This document shows, piece by piece, positions 1 to 8,037 of a stretch of 45,492 nucleotides of DNA. The notes beneath the pieces are model-generated. The model had not been told where the DNA came from. It saw nothing but the letters and a program-made list of their open reading frames with translations, and did no database searches. Position numbers and translations under genes: made by a program. The DNA is from CALVGQ01 sp031551965 (lineage in GTDB: Bacteria; Bacillota_I; Bacilli_A; Erysipelotrichales; Erysipelotrichaceae). Every line of letters begins with the position of its first letter. Positions within the stretch are counted from its first letter, which is position 1. The stretch covers positions 1 to 45,492 of the forward strand of contig JAVBMW010000037.1 of NCBI GenBank assembly GCA_031551965.1. Reading direction: 5' to 3'.

Positions 1-33
1 AAAAAAATTAAACAAAATTTTAAATGGTCTGAA

Positions 34-70
34 TAAAAAAAGATAGTCATTACCAATTGGTTTTGACTAT
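34..70 (-). terminator. Intrinsic terminator of the first lipoprotein gene
   Basis: On the minus strand ATAGTCA pairs with TGACTAT and, inside a 2x2 internal loop, ACCAA pairs with TTGGT (43-70). Seven T follow. It lies about 75 bases past the stop codon of the lipoprotein gene. Confidence 0.6.
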
Positions 71-145
71 TTTCGTTTCAATTTACCCCGCGCAAGTTTA
101 TAGCGTTTTTTTATTCAACCCCGCAGAAATTTAAAGCCCCATTTT

Positions 146-1279
146 TTATTCTTTCATAATCGCAAACACTAAAGTTTTGTATGCATATGCAGTTTCATCA
201 TTTTCTTTAATAGTATACGAATCACTTATCGTTAGATATACTTCGTCCCATTCTTCAAAGGTTGTAAAACGATAACAACGATTAATGTTTTCATTAAATG
301 CATAACAATATGTTTGATCACTAGAAGGCGTTTGAAGCTCATTACCGTCTTTATCTAAAGTATACCACTCATTTATTGCATAATAACGAGGAATCATAAT
401 CCACTCATTTTTAGACAAACGTTGCATTAATATTTCCGAACCAACTTCTTCTATGTCTTCTTCAATTATATATGTGTATGGATAATATGTTAGTTTAATG
501 TCTTCAAGTTGGAAGTTACTTAAATCGTATGTTTCATTTGTAGCATTTTCATTAAATATTTTGCAACTTTTCAAACCTGCGAATGCTTCGAGTACTTTTT
601 GACCATCGTCACAATACTCATACTTAATTGCCAAGAAATCTTTGTGTTCATTAAATAAAGGAATGTTTAAATATTCTTCTGCTTTATGATGAGTGTAATC
701 TTTGCTATATTCATTATAAAGTTGTTCAAACTGATCATTAGCTCTTTGCTGAAGTTTTTCTCTCTTCTTTTGTTTTTCTTCATAGATTTCTTCATCACTT
801 CTATGTCTCTCTGTTGAAATAGCCATAGGCATAAAAGAATCCTCAGTTAATTGATTATTGCTGAAATGATATATTTCTTCAATAGTATAGTCAAGTTCGT
901 TTTTTACAAATGTTGTTACTACACTTACAGTTAAAACATCATCTGATTTATTATTACAATAACCTTCAGAGGACAAAGAAGATTTTTTTGATTCCACTTC
1001 TTCAGTTAGATCCATATAGGCACTATATGGTACCGTTTTTATCGCTTTAATCTTTTCATCTTCTTTTATTCTCATTTTTAGTGTTGATTTAATATCACCG
1101 ATTCCATCAACATTTAATGTACGTGTACAAATTATCATTGTAGATTCAATTATACAACTCACTTTTTCATCTTCTGTTCCCATTACGATTTCAGTCGGTG
1201 AAGAATCTATTTTTACTTCTTTATTTGAACATGCCACTAAACATAATAATAAGAAAATAATTATTAGCTTTCTTTTCAT
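146..1279 (-). CDS. Putative lipoprotein, paralogue of the next gene
   Basis: This is a 377-residue secreted protein anchored by lipid on the outer membrane face. A short basic N-terminus and hydrophobic stretch end in a lipobox (LVAC, Cys17). Much of the remainder is charged, with an Arg/Lys/Glu-rich helical stretch near residues 165-195 containing YNEYSKDYTHHKAEEYLNIP. The protein aligns along its whole length with the neighbouring lipoprotein; shared blocks include EKVxC near residue 40, SEGY/SAEGY, a KDYT...EYLN block and a C-terminal cysteine-bearing YCYA..RCY block. The pair therefore looks like a tandem duplication. AGGGGG before the ATG supports the start. I do not recognise a named family, so the function is unknown; a surface or envelope role is inferred only from the lipobox. 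Confidence 0.8.
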   Translation of the reverse strand: MKRKLIIIFLLLCLVACSNKEVKIDSSPTEIVMGTEDEKVSCIIESTMIICTRTLNVDGIGDIKSTLKMRIKEDEKIKAIKTVPYSAYMDLTEEVESKKSSLSSEGYCNNKSDDVLTVSVVTTFVKNELDYTIEEIYHFSNNQLTEDSFMPMAISTERHRSDEEIYEEKQKKREKLQQRANDQFEQLYNEYSKDYTHHKAEEYLNIPLFNEHKDFLAIKYEYCDDGQKVLEAFAGLKSCKIFNENATNETYDLSNFQLEDIKLTYYPYTYIIEEDIEEVGSEILMQRLSKNEWIMIPRYYAINEWYTLDKDGNELQTPSSDQTYCYAFNENINRCYRFTTFEEWDEVYLTISDSYTIKENDETAYAYKTLVFAIMKE

Positions 1280-1293
1280 TGTCGTGCCCCCTA

Positions 1294-1322
1294 TGTATAA
1301 TACAAGCTTATCACAAACGCAA
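1294..1322 (-). promoter_or_regulatory. Possible sigma-A promoter of the first lipoprotein gene
   Basis: On the minus strand TTGCGT (1317-1322) and TATACA (1294-1299) are 17 bp apart, just upstream of the ribosome binding site of the lipoprotein gene. Both boxes match the consensus only partly. Confidence 0.35.
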
Positions 1323-1383
1323 GAAACTAGATATCTGTTGTAAATTGATTTACTCCATCTACCATTCTAAAACCCTAAAGTCC

Positions 1384-1554
1384 TTAGAACCCAATTCTGT
1401 TTCTTGCCAGATTGGTTTCCACATCAAAGGTGGTATGATAAAAAGAAGTTGTACATCCTTTTTTTATTCCACCATTTCCAATGAAGTTCATCCCTACCCC
1501 TATTTCCGGTGTTACAATAATAGGAATGTAAAAATGGTCAATACGACTATTTTT
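1384..1554 (-). pseudogene. Coding-like fragment without a start, possible gene remnant
   Basis: Between the two lipoprotein genes one minus-strand frame stays open for 56 codons and ends with TAA at 1384. Its translation has a protein-like composition, with segments such as IPIIVTPEIGVGMNFIGNGG and TTFDVETNLARNRIGF. It has no usable start with a ribosome binding site, and the frame is closed by TGA at 1555-1557. Codons such as GGG and CCG are more frequent here than in neighbouring genes. It may be a decayed gene tail or a chance open frame; I cannot assign a family. Confidence 0.2.
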
Positions 1555-2665
1555 TCATATATCCGAAATATAAATGTTGATAAGATCTTGTGTAATAGCT
1601 TCCATCTTGTAAAGTATAGGTATCAAAAATATAGAGATAAGTTTCGTTCCATTCTCCAAATGCTTCGAACCCATAACATCTTTGAACTTGAGATGATAAT
1701 GCATAACAATAACCTTCATAGTTTGATTCAAGTTCATCTGCAGATACTTCTTGATCAAATATACCAATACCAAAATATACCGGAATCGATATCCATTCAT
1801 TATTATTTATTTGATTCATCAAAATTTCCGCATCCACTTCATCATAGATTCCTTCGTGCATAAATGGAGAAGAACTGCTCATCAACTTCATATTTTCCAC
1901 TTTAAAATTATTTAGTTCATACATTTTTTCTGTTACTTCATTATTGATTATATCACAACTGTGCCACCCAGTTGTTGCTACATTATGATTACCTTCTGAG
2001 CAACGATCCGTGCTTTTATATATAAATTCAGCACGTTCTTTAAAAAGTGGTAAGTTTAAGTATTCATTATTATTAAATTGAGTGTAATCTTTTGCATACT
2101 CTTCAAACAATAATTCGAATTCTTCATTTGCTCTTTTTTGCAAATCTTGCATTATTTCTTCATAAGTTGCAACAGGTTCTATAAAAAGCCTAGAAACTAC
2201 TAGTGGACTAAAATAATCTTCTGCTAATTGGTTTTTACTGAATTGAAAAGACTCTTCTAGTTTATAGATAATATTATCTTTAGCAATTTCATTTGTAACA
2301 TTTACATTTAACAATTCATTTGAACTTTCATTGGAATATCCTTCTGCAGAAATCGAAGATTGTTGCGAGTTTATTTCCACATCTAAATCAACATATGCGT
2401 TTAAGATAACCATTTTAAACGATTTCGTTTTGTAATCTTTTTTTATTCTCAATTTTAAGTTTGTGGTTATTTCACCAAGCTCATCTATTTTCAAAGTTCT
2501 TGAGCAAGTTACAATTAAATTATTAACTGAGCAATGAACCTTTTCTTCATCATTTCCTATAACAACTTCATTAAATGGTATTGGAGTTGGTTCTGTTTTT
2601 CTATTGGTATTGCACCCAGCCAAGAATAAAATTATCAATAATATCATTATATTTTTCTTTTTCAT
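1547..2665 (-). CDS. Putative lipoprotein, paralogue of the previous gene
   Basis: This 372-residue protein has a signal peptide ending in a lipobox (LAGC, Cys18) and is predicted to be lipid-anchored outside the cytoplasmic membrane. It shares block order with the lipoprotein downstream: an EKVHCSVNNLIVTCSRTLKI segment matching EKVSCIIESTMIICTRTLNV, then SAEGYSNESS, then an amphipathic helix ending FEEYAKDYTQFNNNEYLNLP, then a C-terminal YCYALSSQVQRCYGFEAFGE block. Cysteines are conserved between the two, which suggests disulfides in the extracytoplasmic domain. GAGGTGA before the ATG marks the start. The function is unknown and no domain is recognised. Confidence 0.8.
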   Translation of the reverse strand: MKKKNIMILLIILFLAGCNTNRKTEPTPIPFNEVVIGNDEEKVHCSVNNLIVTCSRTLKIDELGEITTNLKLRIKKDYKTKSFKMVILNAYVDLDVEINSQQSSISAEGYSNESSNELLNVNVTNEIAKDNIIYKLEESFQFSKNQLAEDYFSPLVVSRLFIEPVATYEEIMQDLQKRANEEFELLFEEYAKDYTQFNNNEYLNLPLFKERAEFIYKSTDRCSEGNHNVATTGWHSCDIINNEVTEKMYELNNFKVENMKLMSSSSPFMHEGIYDEVDAEILMNQINNNEWISIPVYFGIGIFDQEVSADELESNYEGYCYALSSQVQRCYGFEAFGEWNETYLYIFDTYTLQDGSYYTRSYQHLYFGYMKK

Positions 2666-2689
2666 TATCTCACCTCAATTATTATTTCA

Positions 2690-2698
2690 ATTGTATCA
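2690..2698 (-). promoter_or_regulatory. Extended -10 promoter of the second lipoprotein gene
   Basis: TGATACAAT on the minus strand forms an extended -10 about 25 bases before the start codon. No good -35 is seen. Confidence 0.35.
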
Positions 2699-2876
2699 CA
2701 ATCATTTCTTAATTTCTTTAATCGAAGGATTAAAAACTAACTAATACTGCTCCAAAACAAAAAGAATAGCAAGCCTCTTAATTTTTTGACAGAAATATTT
2801 TTTTTACTTGTTTGTCGAAATTTTAATTTATGATAAATTGGAATTTGATGACTTCAGAGCTTACTTAGTTTGCGGG

Positions 2877-3176
2877 CTAATGAGTTGCAGAATGATATTT
2901 AAAATATAAATCGTTCTTTTCAAGCAAAAAATCATTGGTAATTACACATATTGTAATGCAATTTCCTTTTATTTCGGCACATTTTACTCCATTAAGAATA
3001 CAATCCCATATATGACCGTAACCATCAATCTTTGGTAGATATTGAGTTGCGATATGCATCAAGGTATCGGCTGTATTATTCAGTTGGATGAAACTAATGA
3101 CTTTTGTATGGTCCTCCATATCATCGCCCATGCAGACTGAGTCACGAGTAAGGTTTACTTCAATTTTTGAAGTCAT
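2877..3176 (-). CDS. Small conserved-type protein of unknown function
   Basis: The protein has 99 residues and no membrane segment or signal peptide. I start it at the ATG at 3176 because AAGGAG stands five bases upstream; the in-frame ATG at 3200 lies ahead of that site and would add eight residues. The sequence begins MTSKIEVNLTRDSVCMGDDM and has several Cys and His residues (DCILNGVKCAEIKGNCITIC, YHSATH at the end) but no clear metal-binding spacing. A strong extended -10 promoter stands upstream, and its promoter-leader sequence is nearly identical to that of the HAD phosphatase gene near 40.1 kb. The gene is monocistronic. I recognise no family. Confidence 0.7.
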   Translation of the reverse strand: MTSKIEVNLTRDSVCMGDDMEDHTKVISFIQLNNTADTLMHIATQYLPKIDGYGHIWDCILNGVKCAEIKGNCITICVITNDFLLEKNDLYFKYHSATH

Positions 3177-3198
3177 GAGAGCTCCTTCTTTGTAAGTC

Positions 3199-3229
3199 AA
3201 ATTCTGATTTGTATGTACATATTATATCA
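3199..3229 (-). promoter_or_regulatory. Extended -10 promoter with leader element shared with a second gene
   Basis: On the minus strand TGATATAAT (3221-3229) is a perfect extended -10. The 31-base stretch down to 3199 matches 40156-40186, upstream of the HAD phosphatase gene, at 28 positions, including AAATCAGAATTT in the predicted 5' leader. Confidence 0.6.
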
Positions 3230-3309
3230 TGAAATAATAACAAAAAATGCATTCCAGTTTATAAATTCTGTACCTCAATCCTCATTAAAGAAAGCTAAGA
3301 ACATAATCA

Positions 3310-3329
3310 TAATAATAATAATAATAATA
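3310..3329. repeat. (TAA)n microsatellite
   Basis: Six consecutive TAA units plus TA occur in the intergenic space between two small minus-strand genes. Confidence 0.8.
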
Positions 3330-3410
3330 GAAATTAAATTAAGATATACATACTGGAAGTTTTATTATCAAAGTTGCTAAATTTGTCTTTTTTAATACCC
3401 TATACCAAAA

Positions 3411-3429
3411 GAAAAGAGCATTAGCCCTT
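3411..3429 (-). terminator. Weak intrinsic terminator after the 115-aa gene
   Basis: On the minus strand AAGGGC pairs with GCTCTT (one G-U) around a TAAT loop, followed by TTCTTTT. It directly follows the last gene of the hydrolase-murF operon. Confidence 0.5.
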
Positions 3430-3436
3430 ATCTTAA

Positions 3437-3784
3437 TTATTCTCCATCGAATCGTGTGTTGATCTGTGGATCATACAATGGGCAATCATATTTCAACATA
3501 ATATCGATCATTCGATTCATGTTATCTCCTGACACCCCATAACAATCCACTCGCACAAACTGTTCAGTGGTATAGATTTGAAATGATCCCGATCCTTCTT
3601 TTTCAAAATCATTTTCCTGAATCGTCCAGTCCTTAAATTCCTTTTTAAAGTCATCAATTATTTCACGTACTGGTAAAGTTTCTAAGCCTTCTACATACGA
3701 ACCATCACAAAGAGATTCATAAACCTTTTGATGATTTAAATGGGTTCCTTTTTTGTATTTCCAAAAATCCAAATCATAGCTCAT
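3437..3784 (-). CDS. Small soluble protein of unknown function
   Basis: The 115-residue acidic soluble protein opens with MSYDLDFWKYKKG, a beginning I associate with small uncharacterised bacterial proteins, and has no signal peptide. A C-terminal segment, RVDCYGVSGDNMNRMIDIML, reads as a strand followed by a helix. It starts 11 bases after the murF stop, with GAGGATT inside that gap, so it is probably the last gene of the operon hydrolase-murF-this gene. A link to cell-wall synthesis would rest on context only. Confidence 0.7.
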   Translation of the reverse strand: MSYDLDFWKYKKGTHLNHQKVYESLCDGSYVEGLETLPVREIIDDFKKEFKDWTIQENDFEKEGSGSFQIYTTEQFVRVDCYGVSGDNMNRMIDIMLKYDCPLYDPQINTRFDGE

Positions 3785-3795
3785 AAATTAATCCT

Positions 3796-5382
3796 CTATC
3801 TGTTAAATGCATCTGGTAAGTCATTTTCAAGTAAGATCGTATCTTGTGGTGTAGCCATTTGATATACTAAATCAAATGCTTCTTTGACTGTTTTACATAA
3901 ATGTACATGAGTCATATCAAAGTTACTTTCTGCAAGACCTTCTACTATGGCTTTAGTTTGATTTAATCCGACAAGAATTACGACATCGGCACAGTCTTTC
4001 ATATAAGTTCCGAATGCCTTGTTGTAGTAGTCTTGTTTATCTCCTAAATCAATCATTCCAGGTGTTACAATAAATCGTTTACCATTCATCATCTTAAGCA
4101 CTTGTAGAGACATTTTAGAGCCCACTGGGTTTGAATTGAAGGCATCATCGATAAATGTATACCCATTGATCTTTTTAAGCTGTAATCGATGTTCTACGTA
4201 TTGTACTTTAGCTACTGCATCTTGTAGCTGTTCATAAGACACTTGCATTTCTCTACCTACGCAAATTGCAGCTAGAATATTCGCAATATTGTGTTCGCCT
4301 AGTAAACGTGTTTTGAATTCAATACGATTACCTTCTTTATCTACAACGATGAACGTTGAACCATTAGCCGAATATTTGATGTTTGTTGCACGATAATCAA
4401 CATCATCGCTTTCAATTCCATACCAAACGATTTTACATGGATTTTTGATCTCATATTCACGGATCATTTCATTGTCTCTATTCAAAACACCAATTCCTGT
4501 AACAGGTAACATTTCGATCATCTTCATTTTTTCAACAATGATATTTTCTTGTGTTTTAAATGTTTGTAAATGTTGTGGACCAATAGAGGTTACTACACCA
4601 ATTTCTGGTTTAACAAAATTCATTAAGTTTTCAATATCACCAATATGATCAGCACCCATTTCACATATAAATACTTCATGTAAATTTTTTAGCTTTTCAC
4701 GGATCGTGATTGTGATCCCCATTGGAGTATTAAATGATGCAGGTGTCATCAAACTATAAAATCTTTCTGATAATACTTCTTGTAGTATATTTTTACATGA
4801 GGTTTTTCCATAACTTCCTGTAATTCCAACTATTTTACCAGGATAAGTTTTTAAAATCTTTTTAGCTAAGTTCATGTAATATTTTTTGACTAAATTTTCA
4901 ACCGGTGTCGTCATCCATGCCATAACTAAAATGAATCCCCAATTGATCCAATAAGAGACCAGGCACACTAAATTCCAAACCGTATTTGGGATCACAAATG
5001 CCGCAAACAAAACCCACAAAACATTTAAAAACACCATTGTAATAATTTGTCGAATGACTCTTGCTGTATATTGTAGTGGTTTAATTTGTTTTTTCTTTCT
5101 TTTTTCTTCATTTAAGTAAAAAAGATAGGTAAGTACTAATGTAATTAATCCACTTAAAATTATTCTTGTATCTGTTGATACAAAGAATAATGCAATATAA
5201 ACTAGTGCAATCAATAATTCTTTAAAAGGGAATTTTAAATGCTTGAATTGTGTTTTTATCCAAGTTTTATAACGATCAGTTTCATAACGATTTTGTTGAA
5301 ACATATGAAGTGCATTTAATGTTGGCACGATCATAAAACAAAGCAAAATAATCACAAAGCATTGTTTCTGTAAAAGAGACAT
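3796..5382 (-). CDS. murF: Membrane-anchored MurF-type Mur ligase
   Basis: Likely UDP-N-acetylmuramoyl-tripeptide--D-Ala-D-Ala ligase, which completes the peptidoglycan precursor in the cytoplasm using ATP. The Mur ligase part (about residues 165-528) has the P-loop GITGSYGKTS (187-195), NTPMGI, the MGADHIGDI segment, the GPQHL motif and the late ligase motif DDAFNSNPVGSK. The length of 528 exceeds the usual 450 or so because about 160 residues with four or five hydrophobic segments (near 8-25, 55-70, 76-90, 112-132, 138-158) precede the catalytic part. It starts two bases after the alpha/beta hydrolase stop, with AAGGGGG upstream. Other Mur ligase family members such as MurT are possible; the IDDAFNSNP motif favours MurF. 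Confidence 0.85.
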   Translation of the reverse strand: MSLLQKQCFVIILLCFMIVPTLNALHMFQQNRYETDRYKTWIKTQFKHLKFPFKELLIALVYIALFFVSTDTRIILSGLITLVLTYLFYLNEEKRKKKQIKPLQYTARVIRQIITMVFLNVLWVLFAAFVIPNTVWNLVCLVSYWINWGFILVMAWMTTPVENLVKKYYMNLAKKILKTYPGKIVGITGSYGKTSCKNILQEVLSERFYSLMTPASFNTPMGITITIREKLKNLHEVFICEMGADHIGDIENLMNFVKPEIGVVTSIGPQHLQTFKTQENIIVEKMKMIEMLPVTGIGVLNRDNEMIREYEIKNPCKIVWYGIESDDVDYRATNIKYSANGSTFIVVDKEGNRIEFKTRLLGEHNIANILAAICVGREMQVSYEQLQDAVAKVQYVEHRLQLKKINGYTFIDDAFNSNPVGSKMSLQVLKMMNGKRFIVTPGMIDLGDKQDYYNKAFGTYMKDCADVVILVGLNQTKAIVEGLAESNFDMTHVHLCKTVKEAFDLVYQMATPQDTILLENDLPDAFNR

Positions 5383-5384
5383 AG

Positions 5385-6146
5385 TTAAACCCCCTTATCT
5401 TCTTGTAAAAATGCATCCAGCACAAGGTTGAATCTTTGCCATTGATGCCAATACGCAAAATGGTCATCATTTTCAAATATTGCAAGCCCTGCATTTTTCA
5501 TTTTTTCTTCCATCATTTTACCCATCCAAAGTGGCGTTTCTTCATCATTTGAGCCCCATACCAAAAGAACAGGCATTGTGATTTTATCCAATACATCAGA
5601 TGTATCACTATTCACAATCTTTACAAATGTTTCTCTCATGACCCCTGTAGATTCTTTATAATCTCTAGAGCCGAAGTGTTTTTTCATTTCTTCTTCATAT
5701 TGATTTAAACCTGGCAGCTTAAATAATTGTTTAGCTGCTTTATAAGTATATGTTCTTAAATAGTAATCCAACTCTCTTTTGGGTTTAATTCCAGCACCCC
5801 CAGTAAATACCATTTTATGGACAGGATGATCGATCGCATACATGGTCGCTACCCTACAACCAAAAGAATGTCCAATCAATATTGGATCAGTAATATTTAA
5901 TGCATCACAAAAATCCGCAAAAAAAGTAGTGTAGTCTTCTAACCCCCAACTTACTTTTGGTTCATCAGATTCTCCAAAACCTGGAAAATCAAGCACAGTG
6001 ACAATAAAATCGTTTGATAAATGATTAGCCATTAAACTCATCATTTCAATATTTTGTTTCCAACCATGCATACAGACTACATGTTTTCCTCTGTTTCCTA
6101 ATTGAATATAATTAATATTTAAATCTTGAATTACTATAGTAGGCAT
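5385..6146 (-). CDS. Alpha/beta hydrolase
   Basis: This is a 253-residue cytoplasmic alpha/beta-hydrolase-fold protein. The oxyanion segment MHGWKQN is near residue 26, the nucleophile elbow GHSFGCRVA puts the catalytic Ser near residue 93, LLVWGSNDEETP supplies the likely acid near residue 197 and NDDHFAYWH the catalytic His. The substrate is unknown. It is the first gene of an operon with the membrane-anchored MurF-type ligase, two bases apart, which makes an envelope-related esterase or amidase plausible but unproven. GGGGAG precedes the ATG. Confidence 0.85.
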   Translation of the reverse strand: MPTIVIQDLNINYIQLGNRGKHVVCMHGWKQNIEMMSLMANHLSNDFIVTVLDFPGFGESDEPKVSWGLEDYTTFFADFCDALNITDPILIGHSFGCRVATMYAIDHPVHKMVFTGGAGIKPKRELDYYLRTYTYKAAKQLFKLPGLNQYEEEMKKHFGSRDYKESTGVMRETFVKIVNSDTSDVLDKITMPVLLVWGSNDEETPLWMGKMMEEKMKNAGLAIFENDDHFAYWHQWQRFNLVLDAFLQEDKGV

Positions 6147-6167
6147 AAGTTCTCCCCATTCCTTTCT

Positions 6168-6173
6168 ATTATA
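6168..6173 (-). promoter_or_regulatory. -10 box of the hydrolase-murF operon
   Basis: TATAAT on the minus strand lies 22 bases before the hydrolase start codon. A poor -35 (TTTCAT) is 17 bp upstream. Confidence 0.4.
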
Positions 6174-6234
6174 TGCAAAAACTACAGGAAATGAAAGAAA
6201 AAGGGTACTGAATTAAAATAAGTAAAATAAGCTA

Positions 6235-6262
6235 TTGAAGAATAGTAAAAATATGTTAAAAT
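6235..6262 (+). promoter_or_regulatory. Sigma-A-type promoter of the NfeD/SPFH operon
   Basis: TTGAAG (6235-6240) and TAAAAT (6257-6262) are 16 bp apart, with TG one base ahead of the -10. The ribosome binding site AAGGAG follows at 6273-6278. Confidence 0.5.
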
Positions 6263-6286
6263 AAAAGTACGAAAGGAGTTGTGTCT

Positions 6287-6655
6287 ATGACCTATACGTG
6301 GACGGAAGGAAATAATTTTGCCCAAATAGCAACCTTATATTCCAACAACATCACCTTGAACAATAGTGCCGCTGAACATTTTAAAGATATTCGATGGTGC
6401 TTAGTTGGTATAGATGATGTAAACAACAAGATGGCAATAAAGCCAGTTACGAAACGAGAAATCGATTTAAATCTTGTACCCGTTAAAAATCTTCACAAAG
6501 TTTCAATTGGTAAAGGATATGCTCGAATATCCAACAAAAGCATTATAGAAAAAGTATCAGTTTTATTGAATCAGGAAATCACGGGCAATAAATTTAGTGC
6601 AACCTTCAATGACAAAGAGAACCTTCTAGAAGTTGATCTAAAAGACCCGTTATGA
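6287..6655 (+). CDS. Unknown protein at the head of the NfeD/SPFH operon
   Basis: The protein has 122 residues and is soluble. The ATG at 6287 is preferred over the GTG at 6281 because AAGGAG sits eight bases from the ATG but only two from the GTG. It begins MTYTWTEGNNFAQIATLYSN and contains alternating strand-like segments such as WCLVGIDDVNNKMAIKPV, with no membrane segment. It lies 13 bases before the NfeD-like gene and shares its promoter, so it probably acts with the membrane proteins encoded downstream. No family is recognised. Confidence 0.7.
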   Translation: MTYTWTEGNNFAQIATLYSNNITLNNSAAEHFKDIRWCLVGIDDVNNKMAIKPVTKREIDLNLVPVKNLHKVSIGKGYARISNKSIIEKVSVLLNQEITGNKFSATFNDKENLLEVDLKDPL

Positions 6656-6668
6656 TAGGGGGTATACT

Positions 6669-7103
6669 ATGAATACATTTTATTTTTGGCTTTGGTTCTT
6701 CATTTGTATTGTTTCAATTGTTTTAGAGATATTAACAGCTACTGCTTTAGTAAGTATTTGGTTCGCTTTAGGTTCCATGATTGCTTTAGGATTAGCTCTT
6801 ATGAATTTCAGTTTTCCAATACAAGTAATTGTGTTCTTTATTAGTTCACTAGTACTGGCAATGATGGTTCGCCCATTTGCCACTAAGTATACACGCGGTA
6901 ATACGGTGGCAACAAATGCCGATCGTATTATTAGCTACAGAACTAAATTATTAAAACCAATTACTGCAACAAGTTACGGTGAAATTAATTTCAATGGTCA
7001 AATCTGGAATGCTGCTTCCATCGATAGTAAACCAATTGAAGCTGAAGCTTTGATTGAAGTTATCGCAATTGAAGGAAACAAAGTTCTAGTTAAGAAATTA
7101 TAG
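6669..7103 (+). CDS. NfeD-like membrane protein
   Basis: A short NfeD-type protein of 144 residues. Two to three membrane segments occupy about residues 5-65, followed by a small soluble domain. The C-terminal part (about 85-144, including YGEINFNGQIWNAAS and EVIAIEGNKVLVKKL) fits the OB-fold domain of NfeD proteins. These proteins commonly pair with SPFH/stomatin proteins, and here the SPFH gene follows after 17 bases. The role is membrane organisation together with that partner. The long NfeD protease domain is absent. AGGGGG precedes the ATG. Confidence 0.85.
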   Translation: MNTFYFWLWFFICIVSIVLEILTATALVSIWFALGSMIALGLALMNFSFPIQVIVFFISSLVLAMMVRPFATKYTRGNTVATNADRIISYRTKLLKPITATSYGEINFNGQIWNAASIDSKPIEAEALIEVIAIEGNKVLVKKL

Positions 7104-7120
7104 AAAGAGAGGATTAAATT

Positions 7121-8035
7121 ATGCCTTGGTATGTAAATGTTATTATCTTCTTAGTAGTCTTTGTAATTATCGCTTCACTTTTGCTTTATATGGTACGAGT
7201 AGTTCCTCAAGCACACTCTTATGTTGTTGAAAGACTTGGTTCATATACTTCAACATGGAACAATGGTGTTCATTTATTGATTCCATTCATTGATCGCATT
7301 TCAAACAAAGTTTCAATGAAAGAAATTGTAAAAGATTTCGAACCACAACCCGTTATTACTAAAGATAACGTAACAATGATGATCGATACAGTCGTTTATT
7401 TTCAAATCACTGATCCTAAACTTTATACTTATGGAGTTGAAAGACCACTAAGTGCACTTGAAAACTTAACTGCGACAACTCTTCGTAATATTATTGGAGA
7501 TCTAGAATTGGACGAAACATTAACTTCTCGTGATATTATTAACTCTAAAATGCGTGTCATCTTAGATGAAGCAACTGATCCATGGGGAGTAAAAGTAAGT
7601 CGTGTAGAAGTAAAAAACATTATTCCTCCACGCGATATCCAGGAATCAATGGAAAAACAAATGCGAGCTGAACGTGAGCGTCGCGAAAAAATCCTTCAAG
7701 CTGAAGGGGAAAAACGCGCAGCTATCTTAACTGCTGAGGGAGACAACGAAGCAACAATCCTACGTGCAAACGCTAAAAAGCATGCGATGATTGCAGAAGC
7801 TGAAGGGGAAGCTCAAGCAGCACTAGCTGTTTTTGAAGCTCAAGCTAAAGGGATCGAAATGATCAACAAAGCTGATCCAAACAAGGCTTTCTTAACTATT
7901 AAAGGTTTTGAAGCATTAGAAAAAGTAGCCAATGGTCAATCAACTAAACTAATTATTCCTAGCAACCTTCAAGACATCGCAGGAACTTTAGCAGCTCTTG
8001 GTGAAGTTGTAGCTGACTCAAAAAAAGGTAAATAG
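7121..8035 (+). CDS. SPFH/band-7 (stomatin-like) membrane scaffold protein
   Basis: A 304-residue stomatin/paraslipin-type protein. One N-terminal membrane segment (about 5-27) is followed by the band-7 domain (about 28-190; VVERLGSYTSTWNNGVHLLIP, TLRNIIGDLELDETLTSR, WGVKVSRVEVKNI). An Ala/Glu-rich coiled coil follows (about 190-250) with repeated AEGE/AEGD units, then a C-terminal tail near PSNLQD. Such proteins oligomerise into rings or rafts at the inner membrane and partner with NfeD proteins, which fits the preceding gene. It stands between the NfeD-like and DUF6440 genes in one operon. Confidence 0.92.
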   Translation: MPWYVNVIIFLVVFVIIASLLLYMVRVVPQAHSYVVERLGSYTSTWNNGVHLLIPFIDRISNKVSMKEIVKDFEPQPVITKDNVTMMIDTVVYFQITDPKLYTYGVERPLSALENLTATTLRNIIGDLELDETLTSRDIINSKMRVILDEATDPWGVKVSRVEVKNIIPPRDIQESMEKQMRAERERREKILQAEGEKRAAILTAEGDNEATILRANAKKHAMIAEAEGEAQAALAVFEAQAKGIEMINKADPNKAFLTIKGFEALEKVANGQSTKLIIPSNLQDIAGTLAALGEVVADSKKGK

Positions 8036-8037
8036 TT

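Noticed and set aside
1279..1863. Plus-strand open frame of 194 codons
   Set aside because: It overlaps the second lipoprotein gene antisense, lacks a suitable ribosome binding site and has an unlikely composition.
2780..2876. Plus-strand promoter-like sequences (TTGACA, and TTGTCG with TAAATT) suggesting a small RNA
   Set aside because: The first lacks a -10 at proper distance and no terminator or structured transcript follows, so chance in AT-rich DNA is likely.
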